From: Rhea pennata
Lineage: Eukaryota > Chordata > Aves > Rheiformes > Rheidae
Length of the DNA stretch: 64,000 nt
NCBI RefSeq assembly: GCF_028389875.1
Contig: NC_084678.1
Span: 11,686,899 to 11,750,898, forward strand
Direction: 5' to 3'
Of this stretch, positions 39,621-52,999 are shown in pieces. Below the pieces are notes generated by a model. That model made no database searches. It saw nothing but the letters and a program-made list of their open reading frames with translations, and was not told where the DNA came from. Both the position numbers and the translations under genes were made by a program. How positions within the stretch are numbered: the first letter of the stretch is position 1; each line of letters opens with the position of its first letter.

Positions 39621-42327
39621 GCAGTAGTAACACGGAAAAAATCACAATTGCATTAATGTCATGACCAAGTAAGAAAAAATGAAGCAACACACAGACACAA
39701 CACTCATAGTACCTGCAGCAAATTCTCAGAAAGGCATCTGCAGTGTCTTGAATCTGAATGTAGCATAGGATCTGTGCATGTTTGTACAAACTATCATTTT
39801 GTCAGCATGTCACAGTACCTACTATTCTTTTTGCAGATCATTTAGCTGCAGCTGATGCTCTGTTTCTGTGTGCTGTCACTGGTTGCTGTAGTCTTCTTTT
39901 CTCAACTTTTTTCCCTACAGAGATTATTATTTTGCATTGTAGCCAGACTGCTATGGGATGGGGAGCTAAAACTAGTGCACAACTTATATTTGAGCAGGGA
40001 GGAAGCCAGAAAGCAACATTTACTAGCTAGTCTGGAGAACAGAGCAACCCCTATGGAACAGGCATACATCTTCCTGTGCAAGAAGACAGCCTCCATCACA
40101 GAGTACTCAGTTACAACTAACCAATGATAACAGCAGGAATCAGACTAAGCCTGACATCCAGAAAAACACAAATTAAAACCTTTTTGCTTAACTGAAGTAA
40201 TTTTTTCACATATGGGCAATGCAGGTATTTAATCTCTATATTGGTTTATTTACCCTGCTACTGTTGCTGGTATTTAATCTTTAAGCTGGAACCTTTAATT
40301 CCTACATTTTGGGTGAACTACTGAACACATTTCTCCTTTTTCTACTTGTGCAAAGGCCAGATGTGGTGTGTGGAAAGGCAAGTCAGTGTAGCTGTGCCAT
40401 TTTTTGTAGTTATGTTGCTGGTGGGTGCTCTGGTCACTGCAGTCAGAAAGAACTTGTGCAGAGCTCAGAAGCGATCAGCAATCTCTAAGGCGTTTTTGTC
40501 ATTACAAAGCAGAGCTCTGCAGAGTAGCACCAGCCCAGTGTAACGTCAGAAACATGTAAAGCCACTCTCCTTCAAATCTGCAGTGCTAGCACGGGACTTG
40601 TGTACTACCCAGCACCAGCTCTGCTAGCCTGCCTCAGGTTATAGCAATGACCCAAACACCATTTATATATAACAGCTGTCCTATACTCAGATGTTTACTA
40701 AGCCTCAGCTTAAAAGTAACAAGTACAATGACTAAAAGCACTTGCAGTCTAAATAGAAGATGTGAAATATGGGCAACTGAGTACAGTCTGAATGAGTGAC
40801 CAAACGAGCTCCAGCATTGAATCACAGATCCTGCAATTCCTAATTTATTCTTCTAATTGTTGGAGAAGACAAAGGGTTAATAAGCTTTACAGACAAATCT
40901 GGAAATGAAGAGCTGAATCACTTCCTTAGATAAGACAAACACACCATTGGACTGGAGAGTTTTCTGGCACTCTGAGCTTCATTCACTGTTCCTCACCATA
41001 TGAAGCCCTTATTGATACGAGTAGGGAGAGGATACGAGCCAGCAGGAGTGCCTTGTTCTCCCTGCCATTTCTGCGGCAAGAGCTTAGCACTGAGAGCTCT
41101 AGTTAACTCTGAAAGAACTTCTGCAATCTTTCCCATTATTTAGGAAATGGTCTAGCAAATATGCCAGGTGCCTCCTTCAGGAGAAACAGTGGTTACCAAC
41201 TAGCAGAACACTGGTCTCAGAAAACAACACACACAATAAAAAATAAAAATCCTGGGAAAATAATTTTTCCAGACTCCGTAAAGATCTCATGGAAGAGGCA
41301 GGTAATCAGAGTGATTGTTAACAAAAGCAAGCTCCAGTTTGCTAGCTCAAGCCATTTATTGGGCTCGTGGATACAAAGCTGAACTGATTTGCATTGATTT
41401 GCAATGACTTAAAGCTCTCAGGTAAATCCCCAAGTTCCCTCAGGAATTCAGTCCTAAGACTATCTTGTCCCATTCCCTTCGTTCTCTCAGTTTCCAATAA
41501 TTCCGCCCTCATGAAGAATAGCAATGTATTGCTTGAATCTTAGTGGCAGGCTTCTCAATAAGGAACAGCTACGCATATTTAAAATGCTTCTTAATCAAAT
41601 ACATCGGAATGATAGAGATAAATGGAGATAAATGAGAACAAAGCAATCACCTTAATCAAAATAATAATTTAACCACATTACATTTCAGACAGAAATAACA
41701 CCCAATACGTAAAGTAGTGTATAATTAGACCTCCTTTCAAATAATATTGATGTTCCTAACAATACAGTTAACTGCTTAGTCATTGATGTATGCAAATTTA
41801 ACGATTCTATTCTTTTAAATGAATTTTGAAATGAAATGACAAAATATGTTAAAATTAATAATCTTCAAGCTAAAATATGTAGCGTCAACTGCACTTTTAT
41901 CAGCCTAAATCAGCGCAAATACATTGCAGTCAGTTACACAGATTCAGGCACGAGCAGTCAGGCCTTGCACATCTTAGGAAGAAATCTTCAGGATTCCTAG
42001 GGAAAATGGATGGGGGTTGGCTCTCAGTTGCACTGAGTGTAGTCTGAACTACCTGTTAACAGCACCAGAGTCTTATGGAATCCTGAGTATGGTCAGGATT
42101 TCACATCATGTTCCCGGCATGGTTTCATTGTCTTCAATGAGGATAGCATTAGATCTGTGGAATATGTTTACAAAATGTCCTCTAAAAAATAGTAAAAAAT
42201 ATCCTGCATATTTTTAAAGAGCAAGGGAGAGCACAGCATAAAGAATTTCATCAGACCTGACATGAATTTACCACATATATAAAATAAATTTTGCAATCTG
42301 TTCATCACATAAGAATCATCAGAATGG

Positions 42328-42344
42328 AAAAAAAAAAAAAAAAA
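42328..42344 (+). repeat. Poly-A tract, A17
   Basis: Simple homopolymer in AT-rich intergenic DNA. Confidence 0.95.
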
Positions 42345-44226
42345 TACTACAAATAATTAAGCCAATGCATATAACAGATTCTGAATCAAGCAATTTTGCT
42401 GGACTCAGCCTAGAATTGAAATGATCTTGTCTGTGTATGACTAAAGGTCACTGCTTTCACAATTCAAACAGAAAAACGTATTCATCAAAAACATGCCTAT
42501 TAGCTTTATAACAGTAAGCACTCTGTGAATCCAAAGGAGTTTCTTAGGAATAGGTAATACTCAAGGTTTACCTAGAAACTAGATAGCTGACAATTTTCAG
42601 AGACAATTACTCAGTTTGCTAGCAAACATTCTTTCCTCTGATGCTTTAGAAGAAGAGGCTTGGGTATATTCTCGCACTAATTTCTGTGACAGGAGCACTA
42701 TATACTTAGGTATTTTTAATTTTCTGGTAACTTCTCAACATAATTTTAGAGAATCTGGTAACTTTTTCATATAGCCCCCCACTGTAAACAGATTGCCAAC
42801 ATAATACACTATTATTTCACATACATATTTTTATTCAGCCCAAAAACATTTCAACAAAGCTTTAAGAGCACTGGCAGTGACAGATAATTCACCGCATTGT
42901 GCATCACCATGGTAATGCGTTAGAAAATAGCTTTGATTTGGGGTCAGGAAGATCAAACATTGTAACAGACTGAAAGCATAGAGTTCATCTTGATACAACC
43001 TAAAACCACCACGCTCTGACTAACATGTTCTTCAGATTTCTGCAGAAGGCAATGTTTAGACAAAAAACATACTGATATATGCTAAAGGGATTCAGGCCTT
43101 CAACAGCATATTCATGAAGTCTTTAAGCAGGATAAAGGTCCAGTTTCCCAGGGCTTCGTTTCTGATGTTTGAGCCAACCTATATCAAAAGGGACGATTAT
43201 ACTAAAAAAACCCAAATAATAAAAAAAATCTTCTGGAATATCTGTTGCTTTATATATCACTTAATCCTTAAACTATCCAGGTAAAATGCTGTAGGTGGTT
43301 ACAGTAAAATCTACTCTGGTAGAGGTAAAGTAGACAAATACATTAAATAAAACAGCTTTATCTAAAGCCAAAAGGAAAAGCAAGAAAAATCTTATTAGTA
43401 AGAAATTCTTGAAAATAAATGTCAGAGTCCCAGGCCACATAAGGCCTATTTATTTCCAATTAAAGCTCTTGCACTGGTCCACAGATTTTGCAACCTGCTC
43501 TCAGGATTGTATAGTAAACCAGATTTCCTGCTGATTTGCTTACAAAGAGCAGCCCAAAGCTGCCAGATTTCACCAAGAAATTTGGCACAGCATTTTCTTA
43601 GGACAAATTCTACACCAACCTACCTGTCACATTAATACGGTTAGGCATTACAGAAACTGCAGTAGTTGAAGGGTACTCCAAATTGTCCATGCAGTCTCTT
43701 CTGTGATGATGTATTCTTGGGATTGCCTGAAGTAGATTTGTTTTCCTGAAGAGATTTTACAAACCTCTTCAAAGTAATGTGAGACCCATGCATTCCCTGA
43801 AAGGCAAAATTTTAGCAGAATTCAATCTATTAGAGTAGCCAAAATAGTAATATTAACAATGTTTCTGGACAATTCAAAATATTCAGTGCCATTTGTTTCT
43901 CACAAACTGAAGCAATATTGTTCTCCATCTTTAAATGGAAAAAAGGTCAAAAGTGTTCAATTAACGTAAAATATTTTGTTCATTTCTAAGTGAAGTTCTC
44001 TCTGCCCTAGGAGGTTTTTTTTTAATCTTCAGTTGATTGTATTTAAATTTACCAGATTATCTGATAATGGACAAATCACCTTGAGGTCCTTCCTTAGAAA
44101 CTATACCTCCTATTCATAAGTTTGCAATGAACTCTAAGTGAGTATTAGATACGGACATTTTTCTGCTGCACCCGCTGGGCTTAGCAGTAACAAGACAGTG
44201 TGCATATTAAGCCACAACCTCAACAG

Positions 44227-44276
44227 ATATATATATATATACGTATAGACACACACACACACACATCTGTTTATGA

Positions 44277-44307
<31 letters not shown>

Positions 44308-44314
44308 TGTGTGT
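44227..44314 (+). repeat. Compound AT/AC microsatellite
   Basis: (AT)n, then (AC)n at about 44,248-44,264, then a second longer (AT)n ending in GTGTGT. Useful as a polymorphic marker. The two AT blocks can pair with each other or themselves. Confidence 0.95.
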
Positions 44315-44588
44315 AGTCATAAAACGCAGCATGAAAGCAGCAGCTGTCTTTTCCGTACAGGGTTAATTCAAAAGCCTGAAGGTACAGTCAGACTTCTGAG
44401 GCTCAACCACTATTAGAGGAAGTCTAATTAGACTTTAATGAAAGTTCAGGATCTACATATTGAAATAATTCTCTGAAGCTAGCTAGCAAGAAGTTATGCC
44501 AACTTCCTGTATTAAAGCAGTAGGTTTTAAGTAACCCAGAACCATAAAACAGCCTAGAGTACACACTACAAAGCCAACTTGATTTTTT

Positions 44589-44620
44589 AAATAATAATAA
44601 CATTTTATATGTTATTATTT
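44589..44620. repeat. AT-rich inverted repeat
   Basis: AATAATAACAT and ATGTTATTATT are complementary arms around a short T/A-rich loop, followed by AAATTATTT repeats. Low-complexity hairpin. Confidence 0.75.
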
Positions 44621-46824
44621 AAATTATTTAAATTATTTTAGATGTTATATGAAAGAGGAAGCAACAGAGTTCAAAACATTTTACAATAGTGGGCAAGTAT
44701 TGTTTCCTTACAGAGAGAGTCCTAAACGCTGCTATAAAAAAGCACATTTTCTGCTTGCCCACATAATTCTTTTTACGTTAAATACTTTAAGAAATGTACA
44801 ACAGGTCATCAAATTCCTCTCAGGTACAGTGAAATAGCTGCCTGATAGCACACGGTAACTTTACCCTATGGTTTCTGAAAAATAGTGAAGAAGAATTCTG
44901 AATCCTTTTGAAATCAAATCTATTAATCAGATTTTTCCCCACAGTCAAACACACACACACAAATGTATTCGTTAGAGACCATTCGTTTAATTTTGTTTTC
45001 AAGTTGCCAGGTTTCACATTGAAGCATCTTAACCTTTGAGCATGGAAATATGCAACTATCAGGTCCTTTCATATTAAGGCAGATTTGTGTATGGTAATGT
45101 TACAAATTCTGTAATATTTATTAAATGTAAAATCACACTTTATGTTTAGAAGATCAGAAAATTTTTGGCGTGTTTCACGATCTTCAGCAAATTACCAGAA
45201 AGCAGAATGTTTTTCCCTGCAGGACATACTTATACTCTGCTAATATACAAATGTTCCAACTACAGAAGGAAAATATAAAACTAGGAGCTGGTAGTCTACA
45301 GCAGGAAATAAAAAGATGGTTGTTTTTTAATGACCATCAAGCATTTTCTCAATTACAAATGCTTCTTCCTTCATTTGGAGCATTTTTAACTACACAGATA
45401 AAAGCTTGCAAGGTAAGTCCTAATTTCTGAGCATATACACTTGTTGCCTCAGAAATCTAATTCAGATGTTGATAACAACAAGTTAAACGTTGTGTAGGTT
45501 CTTGAGGAAAATATTCCAATTTTTATCTTCAGTCAATTCCATTTAGAAGATTTCATGAAGTGATTTTTAAGCTCCTTTTAAGCTCCAGCAGCTGATGCAA
45601 GAGTATCTATTGTTAAACCTAGACGGAAACCATTTTTCTAGTTAGCATTTTACATCATTTAAAAAAATCTACAGCAGAGCATGAATATACAGCATAGAAT
45701 TTCAATTTGATAGGTATTGTCCACTGAAGTACCTCCTGTGAACTGATCATCTCTAAATAAAGACATGAAAAGTCCCACGGTTTTTTACGCATCTCTTGCA
45801 GGACATGCTCAGTTTGCTACAAGGTCAGGCTCTAATTGCCCTGGCTGGCAGCCTGTACTAAGGAAATGTTAGCATGCGCTTTGAGCATCACCTTTTTATA
45901 TCTTTCCATAATAAAAGGAAAAGTTTCTGAAATAAGTGATTTTTCACTGGCCTACTTCCAGCCTGATGGTGCTCAACACAGTACAGTGCAAATGAGCAGG
46001 CATCAGACGCTCTACCTGTGGCTGGGCACATGGAAGATAGGTGGAGCCAAAGCTGCATCTGCAAAGAGGTATCCGCAGAAATGCATCCCCTAAAACCTTG
46101 TGCGAGAACCCTATTCCATGGGAAAGAGCTGTAAGAGAACAGAGTATCATAAGCTCAAGACTATTCCTTTCCAATCTCTCATGTGTAAAGTCGCTTGTAG
46201 GTGGCTCAGAAAATTTATTAGCTAAGCTATTGATCTAGGCTCTGTCAGCTCCTAAAAATTAATGCCTGCCAACGACATGTGAGAAAGTCTATTTATCTAT
46301 CACAGCTGGATGGCACTGTCACAAATAGTAAAGGACAGCTGACCTGCGTTGTAATTAATGTTCCTAGTTCCTGATAGCTTCATCATATGGTTCATATGCT
46401 AGCCATGATATTCCAGCATTGGAGTGACAGTGGCTTAATTTAGACTGGCACTGACAAGGCGTTTTCCACATCTCACCAAATTCACCATTTATATTCTCTA
46501 CTAGTAACTATTCCCTGGCAGCCTGTAACTAACTTCTGTTTCTTGAATCGATTCTGCCCCCTAATCTCACCCTCTTCTTTCCCTTCTTTGCATTCCACAT
46601 TACTCGCTGTAAACACAGTTACTCAGAAGGACTGCACAGACTGTTTTCACCGGTTTCGTTCACTGTCAGATTCCTTGCTGGTTTATTAATGCAGGATATT
46701 TGTAAATGCTGAATGCCTGATATGTTACTCTGAGAATACACCCTCTCCTCAATTGCAGAAAAGATCAAAGAGTTTATCTTTTCTTTTCCTCCTAAATTCC
46801 TGACTTTATCCCAATATGAAAAAA

Positions 46825-46851
46825 AAGAAGAAGAAGAAGAAGAAGAAGAAG
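46825..46851 (+). repeat. (GAA)n trinucleotide repeat, nine units
   Basis: Perfect AAG/GAA repeat preceded by A8. A purine-only strand of this kind can form triplex DNA. Confidence 0.95.
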
Positions 46852-49497
46852 GAAAGAATCTGATTAAGAGATTCAGCTTTAAAATGGTGGAGAAGATAGT
46901 GGGCTAGAACCCGGCCTTAGAATACCTTTGTCTCTGGCAAAAGATCAGAAACTCATGGCCATGCTGTAGAGTCCAAAGACAAAGAAAACCCAGCCACAGA
47001 GAATATGCAAGTGTTTTTCGGAGAAGCTGCCTGATACAGAGACCCTTTCTGTTCTTATGCTCCCCAGATGATTTGTAGAGAGCCTGTGCCACGTAGTGTC
47101 CCTTTCTCTCTGCCCTCAGAACCTTTTCTAGTAGTCAAAGAAAGGGCTGCTGATAATGTTGCCACTCCAGAGATCAAGCCCCTCTGATAGCTTATGTAAC
47201 TAGTAATACCTAAAAACTACATCTAGGAAATACCAGTTATCTGTGAGGCAATTGCAGAGAAACACAGAGCAGAGCTATGCATTTCAGCTCAGCTGCCAGC
47301 AGAAAGGGAAAATAAAATTATCAGTTTGATCTGAAATGAAAATAAATATGATTCCTTCGTTATTATCAAAAATTCAGACCAAATGCAGTGGGCTCTGACT
47401 CTTGCTCTGCTGTCTGCTTGGTGCAGTTCTAGCTTACCATGCTTACCTGGAACCTGCTTAATAAAGAACTGCATGCATTTTGCAAGACTCACGCAAGGGA
47501 AAAAGATAAACTCCTACCACTCTTGCTTATGAGGCTCCACATCCTAACTCAGCTGTTTCTGAACAGGAGGGCCTCAATACCCTGAATATTATTCACTCCG
47601 CACTCCTGAGGGCAAATGCAGATCCAGCAAAACTGATCTTTGTTCCTCTTAGTGTCTCCCAGCTCCTTGCTACTGGTTGAACCCTTCTTCTTCTGCCTAC
47701 ACCATTGTATGCTGTGGAAATATCCTTCCCCTGAGCATACCTACTTAGTTGCTCCAGAAAATCCCACCTAAGACACTCTGTTCTCAGAAAGAGATGGCAT
47801 AGTATCACAAGCCATATCAATCAAACAGAATCTGCCATAGCCAAGCTATGTCATACCCAAACGATTTCCCCACGTTATTTGTAAGGTTGATTTCTAACCC
47901 CCTTCCATTTTCTATAAAGCGAAAAAGGAATCCATCCACATCCACATACCCAAGAAATACAATAATACATCATCCTAGATGCCACAAAAACAATCAGGAG
48001 AAGAGAGTCATTAACAATGAACTACAAACTCTGATTAATTTTCTAAAAGTTTCAGATTTAGTGAGGAATATTAAAGAGTAGACCAATACAGGCCGCTCTT
48101 TCTTTTCCCCATTAAGATATTTCAGAATGTTGCTTCTTTAACATCCTACTCAGGTGATAAAAACGGGAGCTGTGTTTTTGACTTCACTGGGAAGAGGAGT
48201 GAGTTAATGGTAATCTTTTTATAAAGCTCCTTTTGACTTCTGTACATATTCTGCAGAAAGGGTTTGTCCAAACTTTTGGTTAATAACTGAACAAAAAACA
48301 AATACTGGTAATGCAACCAGATTAATGCAATAAAAAGCTATTTTAACATTAACATGAAGGTGAAAGATGAAAAAAATTGAATCAAATATAATAAATTATT
48401 TTCTTTTAATGAATTCTAGTGTTTCACAGTAAAAGGACAATAATACTCACCACTTCATTTAGAAATTTTAGGAGGAAAAGGAACAGTATTTCAGGATGAA
48501 ACAACTTCAGTTCCCTCTGAACTAAGCCTATGACCTTTCTGTTCATTCAAAGTTAAATGCTAATATTAATTACTGGCTTAGGAAAGACTGATGTGTTCAC
48601 TGGTACAGTACGTAAGTGCAGATAGAACAGAGTTCATATAACTTCACTCTGCAAAGTGTTTGCCTATCATAAGTACTTGTAAGTTTTTTATTCTTAAGAA
48701 AATTAGCATTAAACACATCTATGCATCATCATGTCAGAATGTGAACAGCTTCACATTAGCTTTTAACATCAATTATTTTGGCATAAAAATCTACAAAAAA
48801 AGATGTGTTTATTTTCCCTTCATTCTTTAAACAGCTTTTAATGCTATTCCCATGGAAACTGTGCTTACAACCGTATGCGTAATGTTTGTGGATTCAAGCA
48901 TTATCCAATGATTTTTTCAAACCCCAAAGGGTGCATCTAAAAGCTGAATTCACATGACCATTACCAACAACTGATAAACACTAATGTTATTTGCTTCATA
49001 AGTTAGTACAGAATAGAAATGCTTCTTCTAGTAAAGTTTATAGCAGACAATATATATTGTGAGATCTTTTAAAATAACCTCTCTTCTTCTGGAAATCCAA
49101 GTAGGAACCATCGTGTGTTTCAGCAGGTGACTGTTTAGTCATTGGCAAAATGTATGCTGCAGTGCTGCAGTATTGCAAGAAAGCAATAGTACTAATAGCA
49201 TCATGTTTGAAAACAACTGAAGATGCCATGTTAACATGCCAAAACCCTAGAGAATATCCTTCATGGAGCAACATGCCACAGATAGGCATCAAATCTACAA
49301 TTCCATAATTAGAAGCATAAGTTTGACAGCTTTGTACAAAAAAGGCTCGGTCAATTCAAGCAAATGCAATCGATCCAGAACAGTGATTAGGGCTCTAGTA
49401 CCTCAAAAGGCAAAAAAAAAAAACATCTGAAATATACCAAGTAATACAGAAGTAATACAGATGGGATCCTGAATCCCTTTGCACAGCTTCCTTTGTC

Positions 49498-49521
49498 AAA
49501 AAAAAAAAAAAAAAAAAAAAA
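49498..49521 (+). repeat. Poly-A tract, A24
   Basis: Uninterrupted A run; a shorter A12 tract lies about 80 bases upstream. Confidence 0.95.
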
Positions 49522-49563
49522 GGCAGTTCAGGGCCCTGATTTTCAACCATAGCTAAAGATTCT

Positions 49564-49610
49564 GAATGTTGAACTTAGACATTTCTGAGTGTTGAACTTG
49601 TTGACATTTT
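49564..49610 (+). repeat. Imperfect tandem duplication, about 23 bases
   Basis: GAATGTTGAACTTA-GACATTT is followed directly by GAGTGTTGAACTTGTTGACA. Two copies only, with small differences. Confidence 0.8.
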
Positions 49611-51989
49611 TAGTAACAGGTCCATGTCTGTGCCATCATCTTTGAAGTTTGCAATCTCTCAATAAGCAAAATCATTCCTCTGAGACAACTTATCCTGAGT
49701 AAGCCAGCTATGGAACTAGCATTACCTTCTGTATCTTATGTTGTAAGAAAAGCATAGGTTACATTATGTTAAAGAAGGTAACACATATAGCCCCATAGGA
49801 AGTCAGGAAATGAGGCACACTGCTAGATAGCATATTGTTTTCTGCGGAAGAATAGCGTTGGGAAGACATTTACTAAAAGCTGGCACAGTCTACATTTTTT
49901 AAGGGCCAAATTTTGCCCACTTTTTCCTCAGTATGATTCTTCTGCCTATAGTACCGTCAGAGACAGCTGAAGGCTCCCCAATAACACAGGCAAAATTGGA
50001 TTTTATAACCCCAAAGATGAGAACAAACTCTTACTTTTAGGCCAGTAAAATTCAATTTGCTGTAGCAGAAGAGCAACTTCCCCAAGACCATCCTCTCAGC
50101 AGCTCCCTAAGTGATATCTCAAAGGGTCAACAGGTTTTCAGGAGGGAGGCAATGAGTGTGGGAGTCCCAAGGATCCAGCAGGATTTTTAGAAGGTTGTGA
50201 GCAAGAAGAAAGGGTAGTGAATCTCTCTGCACTCTTAGCTTCCCCTCGTCCTTGCTACAGAGTACACATGCTCATATTTTCATCCAGAAAACCTGCAGGT
50301 TAATTTTTAACAAAGTTTGCAACAGAGTCTGTTATCCTTGGTGGTACGGACAGGGTACTTTTTTCCAGATTCTGGTCTTCTGCAATGGAGTTGATCTGCC
50401 TCTGATGACTCTGCTACAGGCCAGTATTCGAAAAGTTTGATTATCCGTGGTGTATGCATTATGGAAAATGAGGCTCACCAGTCACCAAAACAGGGTCCGA
50501 CCCTAGGTTCCTGCTGAGACAGAGGTTCAAAGCCATTTCAGAGTGAAATAAGTTTTAATGGCACACGTGTAGTAATTATAGCTTCAGCTGGGTGCCTCCA
50601 AAGAGGGACCCCCTTTGAACAAATCCCTGCATAATTATACCCATCCAGTCTAGTATCTAGCTCCTGGTTCTGAACCAACCATAATATTAGAGTTCAAGGT
50701 CTTCCAGTTCCTGGTTGGTTCTTTCCGTAGTTTCCAGGTGTTTTCTTTACTTCTTATCTGTACAGTTGTCTGGCTCTTCGACTTCCTTATGTTGTCCTTC
50801 AGAATTAGTCTTGTAGTTCCTTTTTTTTTTCTTTCTTCTGTGTCCCTGGTTAAAGTTCATCTCCCTGCTGATGCTCATTAACAGCAAACCGCTTATTCCT
50901 CTCACAGGATGTTGTATTTGTGAAAATACGATATTTCCCATATGTGAATGCGAAACAACTACGAACACTGAAGGTAGTAGTGTACAATGCTGATTATTCC
51001 TGATTATTAGCAAAACCCTCAGATTTTGAAGGGTTCAATACCTTAACTCCTGAGCTCAAGATAGAAGTAAAATGGTCTATCAACATATTATTTGTCTTAA
51101 TTACCTTGAAAGTATTCCGTAAGACAAGTGACCAGACAGTATGTGGAGGATGATGCACTATGGAAACCACTCAGGTTTCCATAGGACTGAATCTACTGTT
51201 ATGACAGACTGTCACAGATTAAGGCACAGATTTATGCCAGTTTTATATTACTGTAACACCATTAACTTCACTTAATTGTATCTAAATAGGAGAGTGTTAC
51301 CAAGTCAAGGTTATTTAGGAGTTTTTGGAATCAGGCTGTTTTTTGAAACACATCCAGACTGCTAGAATAAGATGACCTGTTCATAAACAGCTTTTCTTCT
51401 TATTTTTTTCTGTTTGTTTCATCTTTTCTCTGAACATTTAAAGATGTTTGTACAAAATCCAAGATACTTACTGTTTTAGGTTTTTGTCAGCTCTTCTTTC
51501 TGATTCCCCATTTAAAGTCAAATTGCTAGATCCCCTTGTTCTTCCCTTCCATTTAAAAAACTAAACCTGGGTTTAGAACAGCATAGTTGACTCCAGCAAG
51601 CTCAGGAGAGGTGTACTCAAGAATAAATAGATAAAGTTGCTAAATCCATGAATAATAAGTGAATTCTCATGTATTCTCTCATAGAAAAACAGATGATGAA
51701 GCAAGTGGGAAATAGTGCAGCAGAATGGCTTTCCTGTCTCTTTGCCTTATGCTGAGGATGCCTTCTGAGCCCTCCTTCCTCCAAACCATAGTAGAATTTT
51801 TTAGAGCAGTTCTTGAAACTGGATTTTGGCCACTGGATGTAGATCTGAAGAATAGGGAAAGAACCTTCTCTAGTAGTAAAAAACTTTCAACAAGTTAGTT
51901 GGTATCTGTCCATATTCCCAGCAGATACGATCATATTTGGCAGCTGCTCCAAGTTTTATTAGAAGTCAGGTAACTACATTAGCACGGCA

Positions 51990-52102
51990 TTATGGCATCC
52001 TGTGCAACATGCTTTAGGTGACCCTGCTTGAGCAGGGGCGGGGGTGAACTAAATGATCTCCATAGGTCCCTTCCAACCTCAACCATTCTGTGATTCTGTG
52101 AT
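51990..52102 (+). mobile_element. CR1 LINE fragment, 5'-truncated 3' end
   Basis: The sequence has the familiar avian CR1 3' end in order: CCTGTGCAAC..., GGTGACCCTGCTTGAGCAGG, a diverged ATGATCTCCA, GGTCCCTTCCAACC, then the short terminal repeat ATTCTGTG/ATTCTGTG. Only about 110 bases are present, with no open reading frame, so it is a dead, severely 5'-truncated copy. The CR1 ends in its own octamer-type repeat rather than poly-A, as expected for the family. The left edge is approximate. Confidence 0.9.
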
Positions 52103-52808
52103 CAGACCTGAAATAACACAGCTTTTTCTCAGCAATCTCATTAGCTCAGACTTAGTCCAGCACAGAGCAGTTACATGTAGGTTGTACTCTTATCAGTAAA
52201 ATGTGCCATAGGACTTTTCGATAAAAACAATCCCACTCTGTTTTCTGTATCCCACACAAAATGTGGCATAGCTGGCCTTTTTACTTGTGAGAACTAGGGA
52301 GTGATGTGTGAGGACTTGTTGGGGCTCAGTTATGTTTTGCTATGAGTTCCTCGATGGCCCACAGCACTTATTCCCTCTTTGTTCCAGGGGAGCTGGCTGC
52401 CTACTATTGAAGCAAATACTTGCAATAGCAAGTTTTCAGATATAGTTAAATTGAACAATGAATCATAAAGGCATTGCACAAGGCAGCTCCTAAAACCAGC
52501 TCAGCTGTGAAAAGTCAGCAGTGCCATCCATTGACTAAACTCTGTAAAGCATGTGCTTGACTGAGGAAAAATCCATCAGACAACAGGCAACATTCCTCCA
52601 TTCTGCACTCTTACTATGGCAGATGATTAACCTAAGAAAGTCTTTATATGTTGGACTCTAACTGCAAACAAGTTTCTACAGTGCCTACTTTCAAGCAATA
52701 GCTGCCAGCCACATTACAAGGTTTCACTCATACAGGCAGAATATCTTGTTCACGTTTGTTGACTCATGATAGCCCACTAACTGGCGTCGCAAGAAGAGCA
52801 TGACAAGT

Positions 52809-52873
52809 AGCAGGGCAATCACACGCTCAGAGCTAAACAACAGGCTCTTTTCTGAGATCATACAATTGGCAGC
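52809..52873. repeat. Diverged tandem duplication, copy A
   Basis: Starts AGCAGGGCAATCACACGC and ends in TGGCAGC. It aligns over its full length with copy B, 122 bases downstream, with scattered substitutions and small indels. Not a recognised repeat family. Confidence 0.7.
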
Positions 52874-52930
52874 ACCATAAGACATGATCAGAACCAGATA
52901 AAATAACATGGCTCGAGTAATACAACTACC

Positions 52931-52999
52931 AGCAGGGCGATCACATGCGCAGCACCAAAGAAGAGACTCCTTATTTTACAGGATCTTACAGCTGACAGC
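52931..52999. repeat. Diverged tandem duplication, copy B
   Basis: Starts AGCAGGGCGATCACATGC and ends in TGACAGC, parallel to copy A (52,809-52,873). Neither copy carries a convincing reading frame. Confidence 0.7.

Noticed and set aside
39596..39624. T25-GCAG as a splice acceptor
   Set aside because: No coding or conserved exon follows; best explained as a homopolymer tract.
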